From positions 536,001 to 600,000 of the forward strand of contig JAODUP010000150.1 of assembly GCA_025642065.1 (NCBI GenBank): a DNA stretch of 64,000 nucleotides, given 5' to 3'. The notes beneath the pieces are model-generated. The model made no database searches. It worked only from the letters and a program-made list of their open reading frames with translations, and was not told the origin of the DNA. A program made the position numbers and the translations under genes. This document shows, one piece after another, positions 47,680 through 61,559 of this stretch. The stretch comes from Paralvinella palmiformis. Lineage: Eukaryota > Annelida > Polychaeta > Terebellida > Alvinellidae. Every line of letters begins with the position of its first letter. Within the stretch, counting starts at the first letter, position 1.

Positions 47680-48450
47680 ACTAACACGTGTTATAGTGTG
47701 GCAACAGTCTTAATACATTTGTTATGAGAAATGTCAACAAACACAATGGTTTAGGTCGACACTTAGGTGGCTGGTGTTAAATAATTATCTCCTTGTTAGT
47801 GATAGACAGAGAAACATGCGCGCGCTCGCACACATATACACAAACACACACACGCGCGCGCGCGCACAGAGATAGAGAGGGGTGGATCTCAGAGTTGTAG
47901 ACCAATTTTCTGGTCGGGAATAAAGAGAGAGAGACTGATCTAATAACTTTTTAGTCGGTTTACCCTTTGACTAATCCAACCATGTGTTTTCCTGAGTACT
48001 TATAGTCAGATTTAACAGCCCGTAGTCCGGGGGGGGGGGGGGGTTGAGATATATACAGCGAATGGCCGACAGATGGCAGTGCTAACCCAACCATCAACAG
48101 TCTAACCATAGAGAGCTTATAGTTCTCTCTCTAAGTGCGACGTATGTGTCCCCTGTGTGTGTCTGTATGCGTGTGTGCTTACATGTATTTCCCCCTGTCC
48201 ATTTCTCAGCCTGTCTTCCTATCCTTCTGCTAGTTTTTTTATCCCCTATTTTTCAGTCTTCCTCCTTATTTCCCTATCTGTCTATCACTCAGCCCGCCTC
48301 ACCATCTTTTATCTTTCAGTCAGTTACCTCCTTTATCTGTTTCCTTATTCCTCCAACCTGTCTCCCTATCAGTTAAGCTGTATCCATGTTTTACTGTCTC
48401 CCTATCGTTCAGCCTGTCTCTCTATTTTCTTGTCTCCCTATCTTCCACCG
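47680..48450. other. Gene-free sequence
   Basis: It contains a CA/CG run (47820-47870), a G tract (48030-48044) and pyrimidine-rich CCCTATC-type degenerate repeats (48230-48450). Confidence 0.45.
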
Positions 48451-48456
48451 CGTCAT

Positions 48457-48461
<5 letters not shown>

Positions 48462-48494
<33 letters not shown>
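48462..48494. repeat. (TA)n microsatellite
   Basis: A TA run. Confidence 0.93.
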
Positions 48495-48498
<4 letters not shown>

Positions 48499-49582
48499 GG
48501 TTACTATTTACAATTCGATAAGCTAACAAGCATTATGTCGGTCGTCTGTAGAGGTACTAGAGATAACACCTTGAGGTAATGTGACCTCAGAGAGACCTCA
48601 ATAATGCCTCAGGTCGTGTTCCTCGCAAAAAGAGAAAACTAAACAAGTCATTTTGACGAGCCGCGAGAGAAGATCATTCTCAAATTTCTGTTTTGGTGAA
48701 AACGTGAAGAAGAGGGAAAAAATACAACAATCACTTGAAGTATTTTTAATACCTCGAACAGCGACCCGAGGTACCATGGTGATGACACGTCAATTAACCA
48801 CGAGGAGTACATTGTTCAAAGATCTTTGGAAGATCCGCTCAGGAGATGGACATTTTTTTAATAGAGTCGCCTTCTCTAATGAACGACACGTAATTAACGT
48901 CGCCATTTATGGGTACGATTTTATTTTAGTCCACACTTTGGATGGACGAAGTCGGAGGGATCTTATTTGCCGAGTTCCGTTACGGGTTTGTTCCAGATGC
49001 GGCGATGCCACATTTTAAGGCCGAAGCTATCCGTCTTCGCTATCGGAAAGCTCATAGACAACAAGCCTTGACCTTATTTATAACAATCTCTATTTTTCTA
49101 TTAGCCAGATGACAGGACTAACAGCTAGCTATAACCAGTGACAGATGGCGCCTCAGTACGGTGTGTTATTTTCTACCCCTCCAGTCGCTATCGTCTGCTA
49201 ACAAGTCACGATGTCGTCCCGTCACTTATTATTTAGCGTAACTCACCGAAACAAATGACAGTAATTTGGTGTCGTCTCTAGAAGGTGTTAATTACTGAGG
49301 TCTGCTGATGGTGCGTCGACCTCCTGCTGTGACGTAAGCCGACCCCTGGTGGGCTAAAACGGAATAAACATGGCTGGCCGATGTTTGTTGCCGATCTTTG
49401 TGACGAGAGATAGCTATCTATTTACCAAACTGACATTTATATTATAAACCTATTTTTAACTGTTTACAATTGTCCATGATATTCCTCATTGCTAACTTCT
49501 GACATATTGTTTGTAGTTATCGTATCACCATTCCAACCCGATTCCCTGAATTTATGATAAATAGATGCCAATTCTGATCAGC

Positions 49583-49583
<1 letters not shown>
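48495..49583. other. Gene-free sequence
   Basis: A 121-codon frame at 48653-49018 lacks an ATG at its start and resembles nothing known. No gene is called. Confidence 0.4.

Positions 49584-49624
<41 letters not shown>
49584..49624. repeat. (TA)n microsatellite
   Basis: A TA run. Confidence 0.93.
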
Positions 49625-49627
<3 letters not shown>

Positions 49628-50592
49628 GGGAGTATTACATTCGGCCCTTTTCAGCTATTTTAATAATAATATTTTATGTCAGTATAAAGAACACTTGTCA
49701 ACAAAGTTTTTATCTCATGTCTATTATTTTTTTCTGAAACTTACATAATTCAGGCTGGCGCCAGATATTAGTCCCCCCCCGAATGGCTGTCACTCAAATT
49801 AAATCTTAATAACAAGTTATAGGAAATGGCCGAAAATACAGAAAATCAAGATCATTCTATTCTAGCCACGAAATAAAATATAATCGGTTCGATTACTTTA
49901 TTTAGACGAAGTGTAGCAGATCTTTGGACCAGGTAAGGAATATCTGATTGGATTACAAAAAGTGAGTATTATTTAGCAACATTTTTAGTTGTTCCACTTA
50001 GACAAAGTTAGTAGCTCTTTCGCTTACACAAAATTAAGAGTTACTCAGAAAAAGAATAGCTCTTTATTCGAATGCAGAACATGAACAATTCCTTCTTCTA
50101 CTGCAGAAAAAAATCTACAGATCATATAATATTTTAACAGTTCCTTCGGCAAAATTAAATTAATAGTTCCGTCGTAAAAATTTAAATAGAAGAAAGAGAC
50201 GAAAACTGAAGACAAAAATTAAAGCTGAGTGTAAATTTTGAATTAGAAATTGAACACCGTAAAACTATAATTGTTGTCTTGTTGCCATTATATGAAAGTA
50301 TATGACATATATTGTGAGCCATCTTTTTTATAAATTTCTTCAATTTGGTGTCTAGTTTGTTTACAAATATCAGATTACTTGTCAGGAACTAATGTCCCGA
50401 AGTAAGCCAGTGTCAACAAAATAATCACAATCCTTCTAATAATATAGAGTATAATGTTGACACGATGGTGTTGACACCATGTTGTTAACATCATGTCGTT
50501 CGTAAGATGTTGATTTCACGTTGTTGATAGTTTTTGGTGTGTAACGAGAGAAAAAAAATGAAAGTCAAATAATGACAACTTGAGGATATAAT

Positions 50593-50825
<233 letters not shown>

Positions 50826-50976
50826 CGGACACAGATATGCGTGTGCGGTCCTGTTGTTCACATTAGAATCACAATTAAGAATACATAGGATATTAATATC
50901 TATAAATAATAACTGCCGATATTATATCACTAATGAATTGAAATACACAATATTAATTAAAATCGGGATAAGTATT

Positions 50977-50977
<1 letters not shown>

Positions 50978-51018
<41 letters not shown>

Positions 51019-51023
51019 TGTGT
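50978..51023. repeat. (CT)n-(GT)n microsatellite
   Basis: Two adjoining dinucleotide runs. Confidence 0.95.
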
Positions 51024-51339
51024 CATTTTGTCATGTGACGCACCCTATATTCATGTCGTCATCAACCCGACTTCAATCTTCAGTCTGATCGACTTTCAAA
51101 GTATTCCGACTTTCTGAGGCCAGGAAATGTTCCGTGGCCGTGGGGCTGGTATGGACGCTGCCCCGGGGGCTGCCCCATGTACGCTAACTAGGGGCATATG
51201 CTTTATGCCATATCAAGTTGTCTATTTGACGCTTCTTGTAACACGATCACTATGATAGCATGACTAATTGGTATCTAGGCCACCATGACCTCTGACCTCT
51301 TCAACATAAACACTGCAACTGAGAAAGAGATATGGTCGT

Positions 51340-51763
51340 ATAGGTAGATAGGTATACAGGTGTACAGACATGTATGTATATAACTGTATAAGTAGATAGC
51401 TATATAGGTGTACAGACATATGTGTATATAACTGTATAGGTAGATAGCTATACAGGTGTATAGATAGATATGTTCATAACAGTATAGGTATATAGTTATA
51501 CAGGTGTACAGTTACATATGTATATAACTGTAGTGTATAGGTAGATAGCTATAGAGATGTACAGATAGATATGTATATAACTGTATCTGTGGTTAGTTAT
51601 ACAGGTGTACAATTATATATGTATATAACTGTATAGGTAGATAGCTATACAGCTGTACAGATAGATATGTATATAACTGCATAGGTATAGAATTACACAG
51701 GAGTACAAATAGATATGTATATACCTGTATAGATAGATATATATAGTTATACAGGTGTACATA

Positions 51764-51810
<47 letters not shown>

Positions 51811-51939
51811 TATAGTTAGATAACTATACGGCGTACAGATAGATATGGATATAACTAAACAGGTCCATAACTATACATTTATACAAATAGATGTATATAT
51901 ATATATAACTGTATAGGTGGATAACAATACAGGTGTAAA

Positions 51940-51965
<26 letters not shown>
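51340..51965. repeat. About 50-60 bp degenerate minisatellite with (TA)n
   Basis: Units such as ATAACTGTATAGGTAGATAG and CTATACAGGTGTACAGATAG recur about a dozen times, with TA runs at about 51771-51806 and 51950-51976. Confidence 0.88.
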
Positions 51966-51981
<16 letters not shown>

Positions 51982-52657
51982 CAACACTTATATAATTAAA
52001 CAAATCCAGTTATATACATCCTATACACAGCGTCACCCCATAGTAACCCTATCAATATGGCCGCCCACAACACGTGATGTCATCAAGTTCGTGTACTTAA
52101 TTAGAAATGATATCATGATAGTTGTGAAGAAGTCAACACGATTCTGATTATTTTTAACCGATAACAGATCAGATCGATGATAATTGGATGATTGTCAATA
52201 ATTCTTCATAATTTTTGTTAGAGAAATATTTCCCAGAAGCTACTTTTAACCGGATGACGATTACCTGATAGTTATGATTGAACAATCAAAACCGGAATCG
52301 ATCTATAAAACAATATTGGATTTATAACCGACGGGAAAGTTGTTGGTTTTAAGTTTGTTATTGTTAATTCTGATGTTTGTCAGAATTGAAAAACCAAAAA
52401 GTAATCATTTCTAAAAAACTATGATACATTAACCACACGTAATTCCTTTCATGGTCGTGTGTGTGTGTATGTGTGTGTAACGATGTGTGTGTGTGTGTGT
52501 GTGTGTGATGTGCGTGCGTGTGTGTGTATGTGCGTGTGTGCACGCCTGCTAGAAGTGTGCTTTAAGACACTCCAGTCAGATTTTCCAGTTACAGATATTC
52601 AAGTATCGGCCTGGTTCAGGATCAGTTAGATAAAAGAGTAATCTCAATGAGTAGAGC

Positions 52658-53098
52658 TCACTCACTCACTAAATGAGTTTCACTCACTCACTCACTCACT
52701 CACTCACTCACTCACTCACTCACTCACTCACTCACTCACTCACTCACTCACTCACTCACTCACTCACTCACTCACTCACTCACTCACTCACTCACTCACT
52801 CACCACTCACTCACCACTCACCACCACTCACTCACTCACTCACTCACTCACTCACTCACTCACTCACTCACTCACTCACTCACTCACTCACTCACTCACT
52901 CACTCACTCACCCACTCACTCACTCACTCACTCACTCACTCACTCACTCACTCACTCACTCACTCACTCACTCACTCACTCACTCACTCACCACCACTCA
53001 CCACCACTCACCACCACCACTCACTCACTCACTCACCACTACCACCACCACCACCACCACCACTCACTCACTCACTCACTCACTCACTCACTCACTCA
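52658..53098. repeat. (CTCA)n array 1, about 440 bp
   Basis: A nearly pure CTCA array with islands of CCA/CCAC variants at about 52801-52826 and 52989-53062. Frames across it are artefacts of the repeat. Confidence 0.98.
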
Positions 53099-53615
53099 GA
53101 GAGAAACTTCTACCCTGTTTGACAGGAAGTAGCTACATATGTTATTAATGCTTTATTAATATTATAATAATTAATTAACTTCCAACACATACAGGCGCCA
53201 GTAATATGTTGTTTTATCTACTGCTGTGGCTTGTTGATAATGCTCGAATACAGAGAAATGATAGCGAGTCAAATAGTACGAGTAGCGCACTACGTCATCA
53301 GAAATGTTGGTCATAGAATACGCCTTCAGTAATTACTAGGAAGCGGCCATTAAAAGGGTAGCTCGTTAGAATGTCTACAGTCACAAACTGATGATGTTAT
53401 CTCACTTCCTGTGCGTGGAATCTCGGAATCAGTTGGTAAACTGGAGCTTGGAACCATCACGTGCTGGAAGCCCGCATATCACAGAGGTCAACCGGTACAG
53501 CGGCAATAAGGCGGGTCAGTCGGTGCAGAGTTGTACTATTTACTGGCACGAAACTGCGCGAAGTGAAAGCGGTAGCTAGTGAAAACCAAGGAGTAACATA
53601 TGCAAAATACTATAT
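53099..53615. other. Gene-free sequence
   Basis: No supported feature. Confidence 0.4.
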
Positions 53616-53618
53616 TAA

Positions 53619-53621
<3 letters not shown>

Positions 53622-53662
<41 letters not shown>
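53622..53662. repeat. (TA)n microsatellite
   Basis: A TA run followed by a short CA run. Confidence 0.93.
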
Positions 53663-53664
<2 letters not shown>

Positions 53665-54117
53665 CACACACACACAAGGGTTATTTGGTGTAAGATCCTA
53701 CCAGTATAAACTTATTACACTTTATTTCGGCCATTTTCACACCGTGAGCTACTTGATAAACAACTAATTGCCATGTTAGCACTAAATAAAATGATAATAG
53801 TTGTCCATAACGCCACCAATTCATCAATCATTGTTTGATTGTTTGTCGCCTGGGTTAACGATCTGGGTCGGGTCAGGTCACGGAGCGGAGGTATAGGATA
53901 GTTGTTGGAAACGATAGCGATAATAGAGTAAGGTGGGCGATATTGGGTATCGGAGTTCTAAAGAGGGGGCCCGGGTGTTGGATTGGTGGAAACGTTAGCA
54001 TAATACGATCAAAGTCTATTGTGTACTGACCTAATATGATAATGTCTAATCATCAGTAATAATAATTGGAAAGGTCACTAGGTAATATAGACAAATGTTT
54101 TAAATTGTTAGTACTTG

Positions 54118-54165
<48 letters not shown>
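54118..54165. repeat. (ATT)n microsatellite
   Basis: About 15 trinucleotide units. Confidence 0.95.
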
Positions 54166-54166
<1 letters not shown>

Positions 54167-54842
54167 GTGGCCAGAGATTAGCTGACATTTGGCTGGTGAT
54201 AGTCGTTGACAATGGCAGTAACTTGACGTTTGTTGTTGAAAGGATACACTCTAATTAACAATCTACATCTGAAGAATTATACATGAGAGATGATGAACTA
54301 ATGATTCTCAAAGGTAGAAAGACGGAAGCAGCAAATATGTAGTTAATATTAAAACTCTGTCCTTTGTGGCTTTAAATCTGTATAAAATATATTGTCAAAA
54401 GAAAATACCGAGTTTTAAGTCGCCCTCATTCTTAGTTAAGGAAATAATTTTGCCGGCAAATTTCGGCTGAAAAGAGAACAAGAAATGGCGAAGTTTGTTC
54501 CTTTGTTGTTTCCTTTTGTCTGGAAAGATCGTGAACAGAAGAAGCCAGATTAGAAATTGTTATCACGTGAAAAGGTCAACGTGTCGTTGTTTGATATTAA
54601 ATAGAAAGTCATCTCCGATAAATGTTTGTTTTTCTCAGCCATTTCTGGAGAAAGCGACTGCGATAGAAATCTCATTCATATTCATCAGTTTAATGAATAA
54701 TTCATAATGAGGCATTTAGTCGCTGAACTGGTTACGGTGTTACGACGTAGGCCCGTTATTTTACACGCGCGTACGCGCTCGCGTATATACGCACTGTCAC
54801 ACATTCAATCACCCAACCACGCGCGCATATAGATATATGCAT

Positions 54843-54844
<2 letters not shown>

Positions 54845-54891
<47 letters not shown>

Positions 54892-54925
54892 GCACGCGTA
54901 CACACACACACGGACACACATACAT
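54845..54925. repeat. (TA)n-(CA)n microsatellite
   Basis: A TA run followed by CA-rich sequence. Confidence 0.93.
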
Positions 54926-56009
54926 ACACGCGCTAGCGCGCGCACATACACACACATATCCACCCATACCAACAATCATGCACATGTTCAACAAATAATA
55001 TAATCTTGTCGTCAACTTAAAAATTGGACGATAAACTTGTTTTCAAGGAGTTATCGATTTGAAAAATGATGGCCTTTAAAGATAATTGCGATGTTTTCGG
55101 CTTCAAAGCGAACTCTGAAGACATAGAGTGTCAAAATATTTCGTTATCTTTTATTGATGACACCCAGTTGGCGAAAAGTCACACCTTTACCGCGACTCTG
55201 GGGGGGGGGGGAACCTATATTTTTGTAGCGGATACTCTAGTAACCTACACCTCTGATGTTTTTTTGGTCTCTTCCTCGACAAAGTTCCCAACTTTAAGGT
55301 TTTCTCCGTCGACTCTTTCGTCTTTTATCGCTTCTTATCTCCAAATATAGTTTTCGTCGACCGACGGTAATTAGTCAAAGTCTATTAATCATTTTCTCGT
55401 TGTCATGGTGGTCGTTGATGATTTGACGAAGATTTCGGGGAAGGATTTGGCGACGAAATGCAGAAGAAACGGAACCATTCGACCTTAGACGTCCAAAGAA
55501 AGACTGCTGCCACATGTCGTGTTTACTAGAAAAACGATGACAAGCATGTCGAATGCCTTCTTGAAATCCCTGACTCTGTTTAGTTAGATAAGGAGAGCAG
55601 ACATGGTACGATGTTAAGGTTACAGAGTTAGAATGTCGTAGGTGAATTAAGTTGACTTGCCCTCAGGTGGGGCTTTGTCGATGGTTTCGCGTGCGTTTCC
55701 GGGTACTTGGGCATCAGTTAGCAGAGATGTGGTTTGGTGTCATATTACTCTTCAAGTTTCACGTCAGCTATCGTCATGTTCGATATCGTGTCGATATAGG
55801 TGGCGTGCTGGTGGTCAGCGAGACAGGCTAATAACCGTCGGGAAGAACCGGAACCAATACGTATCCGTTCACTTGAGAACCAATTTAATTTTTTTTAAAC
55901 CAGTTTGTCAGGACAAGAAATCAGTCCAAGTATTAATATTAATATTAGAATATGATGTTATGGTCTATAAGATGACCATTTTCTTTATCACAATCAGACT
56001 CATTAATAT

Positions 56010-56010
<1 letters not shown>
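54926..56010. other. Gene-free sequence
   Basis: Short frames only, and a G tract at about 55200. No gene is supported. Confidence 0.4.
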
Positions 56011-56013
<3 letters not shown>

Positions 56014-56085
<72 letters not shown>

Positions 56086-56086
56086 G
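56014..56086. repeat. (TA)n microsatellite
   Basis: A TA run, interrupted once. Confidence 0.95.
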
Positions 56087-56371
56087 AACTTAATAGTATT
56101 AGTATGACCTTTAGTATCCAGCATATGATAGCTATGTACTAGTATACTAACTAGACACCATAATGGCTTTAACACGTTTCTCCACAACTACCCATATTGC
56201 TCCATCACACACACACACACACACACCTAGATGGACGGTTCTGATATGTCTGGATACACTCAGTACACAATCATTGACCTATCACGGACCCTGTCCTTCC
56301 AATAAAATGGTTTATTTGTTACGTTCGACTGATGACGTTGTTTGCGTGTATCGCTCCGATATCTAATCCGA

Positions 56372-57121
56372 TCACTCACTCACTCACTCACTCACTCACT
56401 CACTCACTCACTCACACTCACTCACTCACTCACTCACTCACTCACTCACTCACTCACTCACTCACTCACTCACTCACTCACTCACTCACTCACTCACTCA
56501 CTCACTCACTCACTCACTCACCACTCACTACCACTCACTCACCACCACTCACTCACTACACTACCACCACTCATTCACTCACTCACCACCACTCACCACC
56601 ACCATCACCACCCACTCCACACTACTCACTCACTCACTCACCACTCACCACCACTCACCACTCACTCACCACTCACTCACTCACACCACTACCACTCACC
56701 ACTCCACTACCACTACCACTCCTACCACTCACTCCCACTCACTCACTCACTCACTACTACTCACTCAACCATCACTACCACCACACCATCACTCACCACT
56801 CACCACTCACCACCACTACCACCACCCACTCACCACTCACTCACCACCACTCACTCACTCACTCACTCACTCACTCACTCACTCACTCACTCACTCACTC
56901 ACTCACTCACTCACTCACTCACTCACTCACTCACTCACTCACTCACTCACTCACTCACTCACTCACTCACTCACTCACTCACTCACTCACCTCACTCCTC
57001 ACTCACTCCACTCACTCACTCACTCACTCACTCACTCACTCACTCACTCACTCACTCACTCACTCACTCACTCACTCACTCACTCACTCACTCACTCACT
57101 CACTCACTCACTCACTCACTC
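56372..57121. repeat. (CTCA)n array 2, about 750 bp
   Basis: The same motif and strand as array 1, with a CCA-rich degenerate middle (about 56521-56850) between two pure blocks. The two arrays lie 3.3 kb apart. Confidence 0.98.
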
Positions 57122-57555
57122 GCAAACATTACTATTCTATTTATAAAAGCTGACGTCACAATTACCCGTCCTCTGTTGTGTATAAACCACCATAATCTAA
57201 TGACCTCTATTAATGACGGCGAGTCAATTAGACGATCTCTCTAACGATCTATCGATTAGACAATGTGACATTCTCGGCTGCCAATTCAATCAGTAGACCC
57301 ACTAACAGTTGTATTATAAACACGATATATCGGCAGTAGACCCACTAACAGTTGTATTATAAACACTATATATCGGTCTCGATTCTCGATTCCCTTCGAG
57401 GCGATTAGACGAGTCAATGGCCATAATTCCGACAAACAAGATCAACGAGTTCCGTTTCGAGGACATCGACTCAGAGACTTAACCCGAAATCTGGCAAGAT
57501 CTTCTCTGGTCGTCAGTGTGTGCTGTTTGTAGACCAAAGCGGTGACATATTGACT

Positions 57556-57556
<1 letters not shown>

Positions 57557-57591
<35 letters not shown>
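57557..57591. repeat. (GA)n microsatellite
   Basis: A GA run upstream of the NR2E1 promoter region. Confidence 0.93.
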
Positions 57592-57593
<2 letters not shown>

Positions 57594-57599
57594 GTCAGT

Positions 57600-58105
57600 G
57601 TTAGTGTCGAAGGCGGTCACAAATGGCAACTCGGGTTGTATTTTCATCAATTGGCCGACAGGGGGCGGGCCTTAACGCGACGTCGTATGACTGTCGGTGC
57701 CGGAGCGAGGCGTTAACTCCACTGATGCGCATCGACGCGTATCCGGCAGTCGTCACCTGGTCGTGACGTGATTGGTCGATAGTTGATGAGAGCTGTCTAA
57801 AGATGAGACATCAGTTGGTCATAAAGTCTCAGCTAACGACACTCAGTCGGCCATTCTTATAGCGTCGATGAGCAACAAATGAAAGCAGAAGCTTTACGAT
57901 TTGATGATCAGCTGTAAGAGTCAGTAAAACTCGCAGAGGATGAGTATTGTCAGCTATACGTGCTGAGTAGATAGGTTCGGATCATCTGAAAACTGCACCA
58001 CCGAGTGACTGGTCGCCATCTAACGGTTACCAAACGACAGGATTAATCACGTGCTACACATCGACAAAAGGGGAATATCGTACAGCCATCGACATAACCT
58101 ACTTC
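57600..58105 (+). promoter_or_regulatory. Probable NR2E1 promoter and 5' UTR
   Basis: This is a unique, CpG-containing stretch directly upstream of the start codon. It carries a GC-box/CTCF-like GACAGGGGGCGGG (57657-57669), CGACGTCG-type CRE words, GATGCGCATCGACGCG, and inverted CCAAT boxes (ATTGG at about 57772). No intron acceptor is seen before the ATG. The exact start site cannot be read from sequence. Confidence 0.5.
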
Positions 58106-60284
58106 ATGAAACTTGACGCCGAACTCGTCCAGGACGAGTTGATGTTAGCTGACGACATCAAGATGAATAAAGTGAACGGAGCATCAAGTAAGTCGATTTC
58201 TTCTAACTCCTTTCCTTGGCTATAGGGATAGCACAGCTTACGTAGTGTCGACTTCCTACTGGGAGACTTCAATAGCGTTTCTTTTCGGCGGGATTTTAGT
58301 TTTCCCGGCTTCACTGTTATAGTGACAAGAAATAGGAAAATATGAAATGTTGGCGACAGAGAGTATTGATTCTTATCATTATGTCAAATAAGGTTTTGAT
58401 TTATGAGTAGTTCTCTGCTGAAGGAAGATTGTCTCTAAAGTTTATGATGACTGTAATGTTTGAGGAAATCGAGCGTTTTTGTCAATAGACCGCCATGGAT
58501 AGGATATAAATTAGTATCGACATATTCATAGAAGTAGCTCATAATATTCATAGAAATACACGTACGTATATACATTCAGTAGTATACACACACGCGCATG
58601 CACGCATGCACGCACACACGCACATATACACACGCACATACACACACGCACACTCACTCACATACACACGGAAAGAGAGAGAGAGAGAGAGAGAGTACTG
58701 GAGAAGATCAAAATCAAATCAAAGCTACAAGACCTTCTCTGACTACGATATTATTATAGTCCGTGATTGTCTGAGGTCAGGTGAATGCAATGATTAAACA
58801 ATTGTTTTATAAAGTACTTACACTCAACTAGCGGGTCATTACGACAACGATTAGCTACCGAGTTCTTATAAACAAATCATCGGCTAACCTCAAATAGGCG
58901 GATTTCACTCTCACCTCTCGTCAAATCAGACAAGGTCAGGATCATCAACAAACATACGGACGGACGGTCTTGGTGAATGAGAGAGCGAGAAGGGGGGCTC
59001 GTCACCGGGGTGGGGCAGGACAACTACCAATAGAGTATCCGGGATCTAAGGATCAAATTCTACACAAAATTCGCCTTCACCGAGTCAATTCCGTTGCTGA
59101 CTAGAAACATTGACCTGACAAACTGTTATTCTGAAGGTTGATAATAATTTTGTTTGGCTGCTGGGGCCGTGAAAATCTTCTCTCGTCACGGATTAGCCAC
59201 GACTTAGACAGCTAACCCGTCAGTTAGCCTACCAGCCAATCTACCAGCCAATCTGTTAGCTAACCTAAGGCTCAGACAGCCAGAAATCCTAACAGACAGC
59301 CGCCGATCTAATGGACTGGAAGGAAGAATAGGAAAAATAAAAGTGTCTAACCTATCAGTTGAGATACCAGTCAATCACCATAATAGACAGCCTAATAGAC
59401 AGCCTAATAGACAGCCTAATAGACAACCTTATAGACAACCTAATAGATAAGAAACTATTTAAGCAGCCAACCAACTATAGAGCCAGACAAACCATCAACT
59501 ATTCCATCAACCAACTAAACCAATGGTTATTTCATCAACTGGTAAACCATTAACAAAACTATTAACAAATCATCAATTCATCCACCAACCAGCCAAACCA
59601 CCAGCCAAACGACTAGCCAAACCACCAGCCAAACCACCAGCCAAACCACCAGCCAAACGACTAGCCAAACCTCCAGTCAAATGACTAGCCAAACCACCAG
59701 CCAAACGACTAGCCAAACCACCAGCCAAACGACTAGCCAAACCACCAGCCAAACCACCAGCCAAACGACTAGCCAAACCACCAGCCAAACGACTAGCCAA
59801 ACCACCAGCCAAACGACTAGCCAAACCACCAGCCAAACGACTAGCCAAACCACCAGCCAAACGACTAGCCAAACCACCAGCCAAACGACTAGCTAAATCA
59901 ATTGATGTTCGTGTGATATTCTCAGGTCAATACAGAAACTTACAAACTGAAAGTCGATACCAGCTGGAATTATAGAGATGGAGGGGTGGATTTGTGGGGG
60001 TTTAGGAGATGTCATGACAGGGTGGGTGAGAACTGACTAATTGTCTTAACTAAAATCGGGCAGATTTTGGTCATCTCACAACAGATTTTGGTCATCTGAC
60101 AGCAGATTATAGCAGTTTTTAGATTGAAATCTAAGATCGATATTAATATTTCACGATAATTGATTGGTCGATTTTTCGCTAATGGAGATATCGTGTGAAA
60201 AATATGTCTTTATTGATATAATAACGCTTTTGGTGATTAGAAGGGCGGCAACAATAACAACAACAACAATAACAATAACAACAA

Positions 60285-60338
<54 letters not shown>

Positions 60339-60656
60339 CAGCTGTATTTCAATTGTTTCACCAGTTGTAGATCATCATCTAAAGAAGAAGACACTAAATA
60401 GACAATTTTATGATTGTTTTATTAAATATAATATTAACCCAATTCACAAGAAGCGAGCACAAATTAATAAACAAGTATCTACATTATCAAGTATCTTTAG
60501 GATGGACTTACCAGATAATTAATTTTAATAAAATAAACAACAAACTTTATTATGTTGTAGACCAAAATTTGACACTGTCTTAGATGTAGTTCCGTCGTAA
60601 AGGTGTCTGAACTAGGTGTCTGTGATAGACTCTAATAGTTCTATAAATGAAAGTGG

Positions 60657-60705
<49 letters not shown>

Positions 60706-61516
60706 TCCTTCCATATCGATGCTATATTTTAAATAATTATAATTAACACATTAATTATTGCTATATTTCAGGTCGTATCCTAATGGATGTTCCCTGTAAG
60801 GTTTGCTCCGATCATTCTTCAGGAAAACATTATGGCATCTACGCCTGTGACGGGTAAATATGTCATATCTATATTATATAAAACGCCTAACAACAACAAT
60901 AACAACAACAACATCGCCATCAACGGCAAAAATTGACAGCTACAATATAAATGTATTTCTTCTCAAAATATTTTATTAATTTATTTCTATTCAATTTTGT
61001 CAAAATATAATTTTGTGGAAATTCTTACATTTGTTAACTCACTAAATATTCTATCAATTCAATTAATATAACTGTGTATCGTTTATCTTTCAGGTGTGCT
61101 GGCTTCTTCAAGGTAAGCAATATCTCCCGCTGTTATCTACGGGTGTCAACTCAGACGAAATTATCTGTTAACATTTATAATACGGGGAAGAAAAAACAAA
61201 CAATCCAGCAACAAAACACTATAAACATCGTACCATCTCATCTGTCTAACTAACTTCTAATATAGTTTTATGAAGATTGTGACAATAAATTCTCTATTTT
61301 ATTTACAGCGCTCAATTAGACGAAATCGACAATATATGTGTAAATCTCGGAGTCAAGGAGCTTGTCCTGTCGACAAAACACACAGGAATCAATGTCGAGC
61401 GTGTAGACTTAAAAAATGTATTGAAGCTGGCATGAATAAAGATGGTAAGAAACTTATAGCCGAATAATATATCTGGTGATAATTTGGATATTGTTTATTT
61501 GGTATGATGGTTATTA

Positions 61517-61559
<43 letters not shown>

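Noticed and set aside
48653..49018. 121-codon frame
   Set aside because: It does not begin with ATG, resembles no family and has no splice context.
52673..57244. Open frames of 140-300 codons across the (CTCA)n arrays
   Set aside because: They encode only repeated H/S/L/T and arise because the repeat lacks stop codons in some frames.
59573..59896. Open frames on both strands over the 24-bp minisatellite
   Set aside because: The period is divisible by three, so any stop-free unit gives a long frame. No independent evidence of coding.
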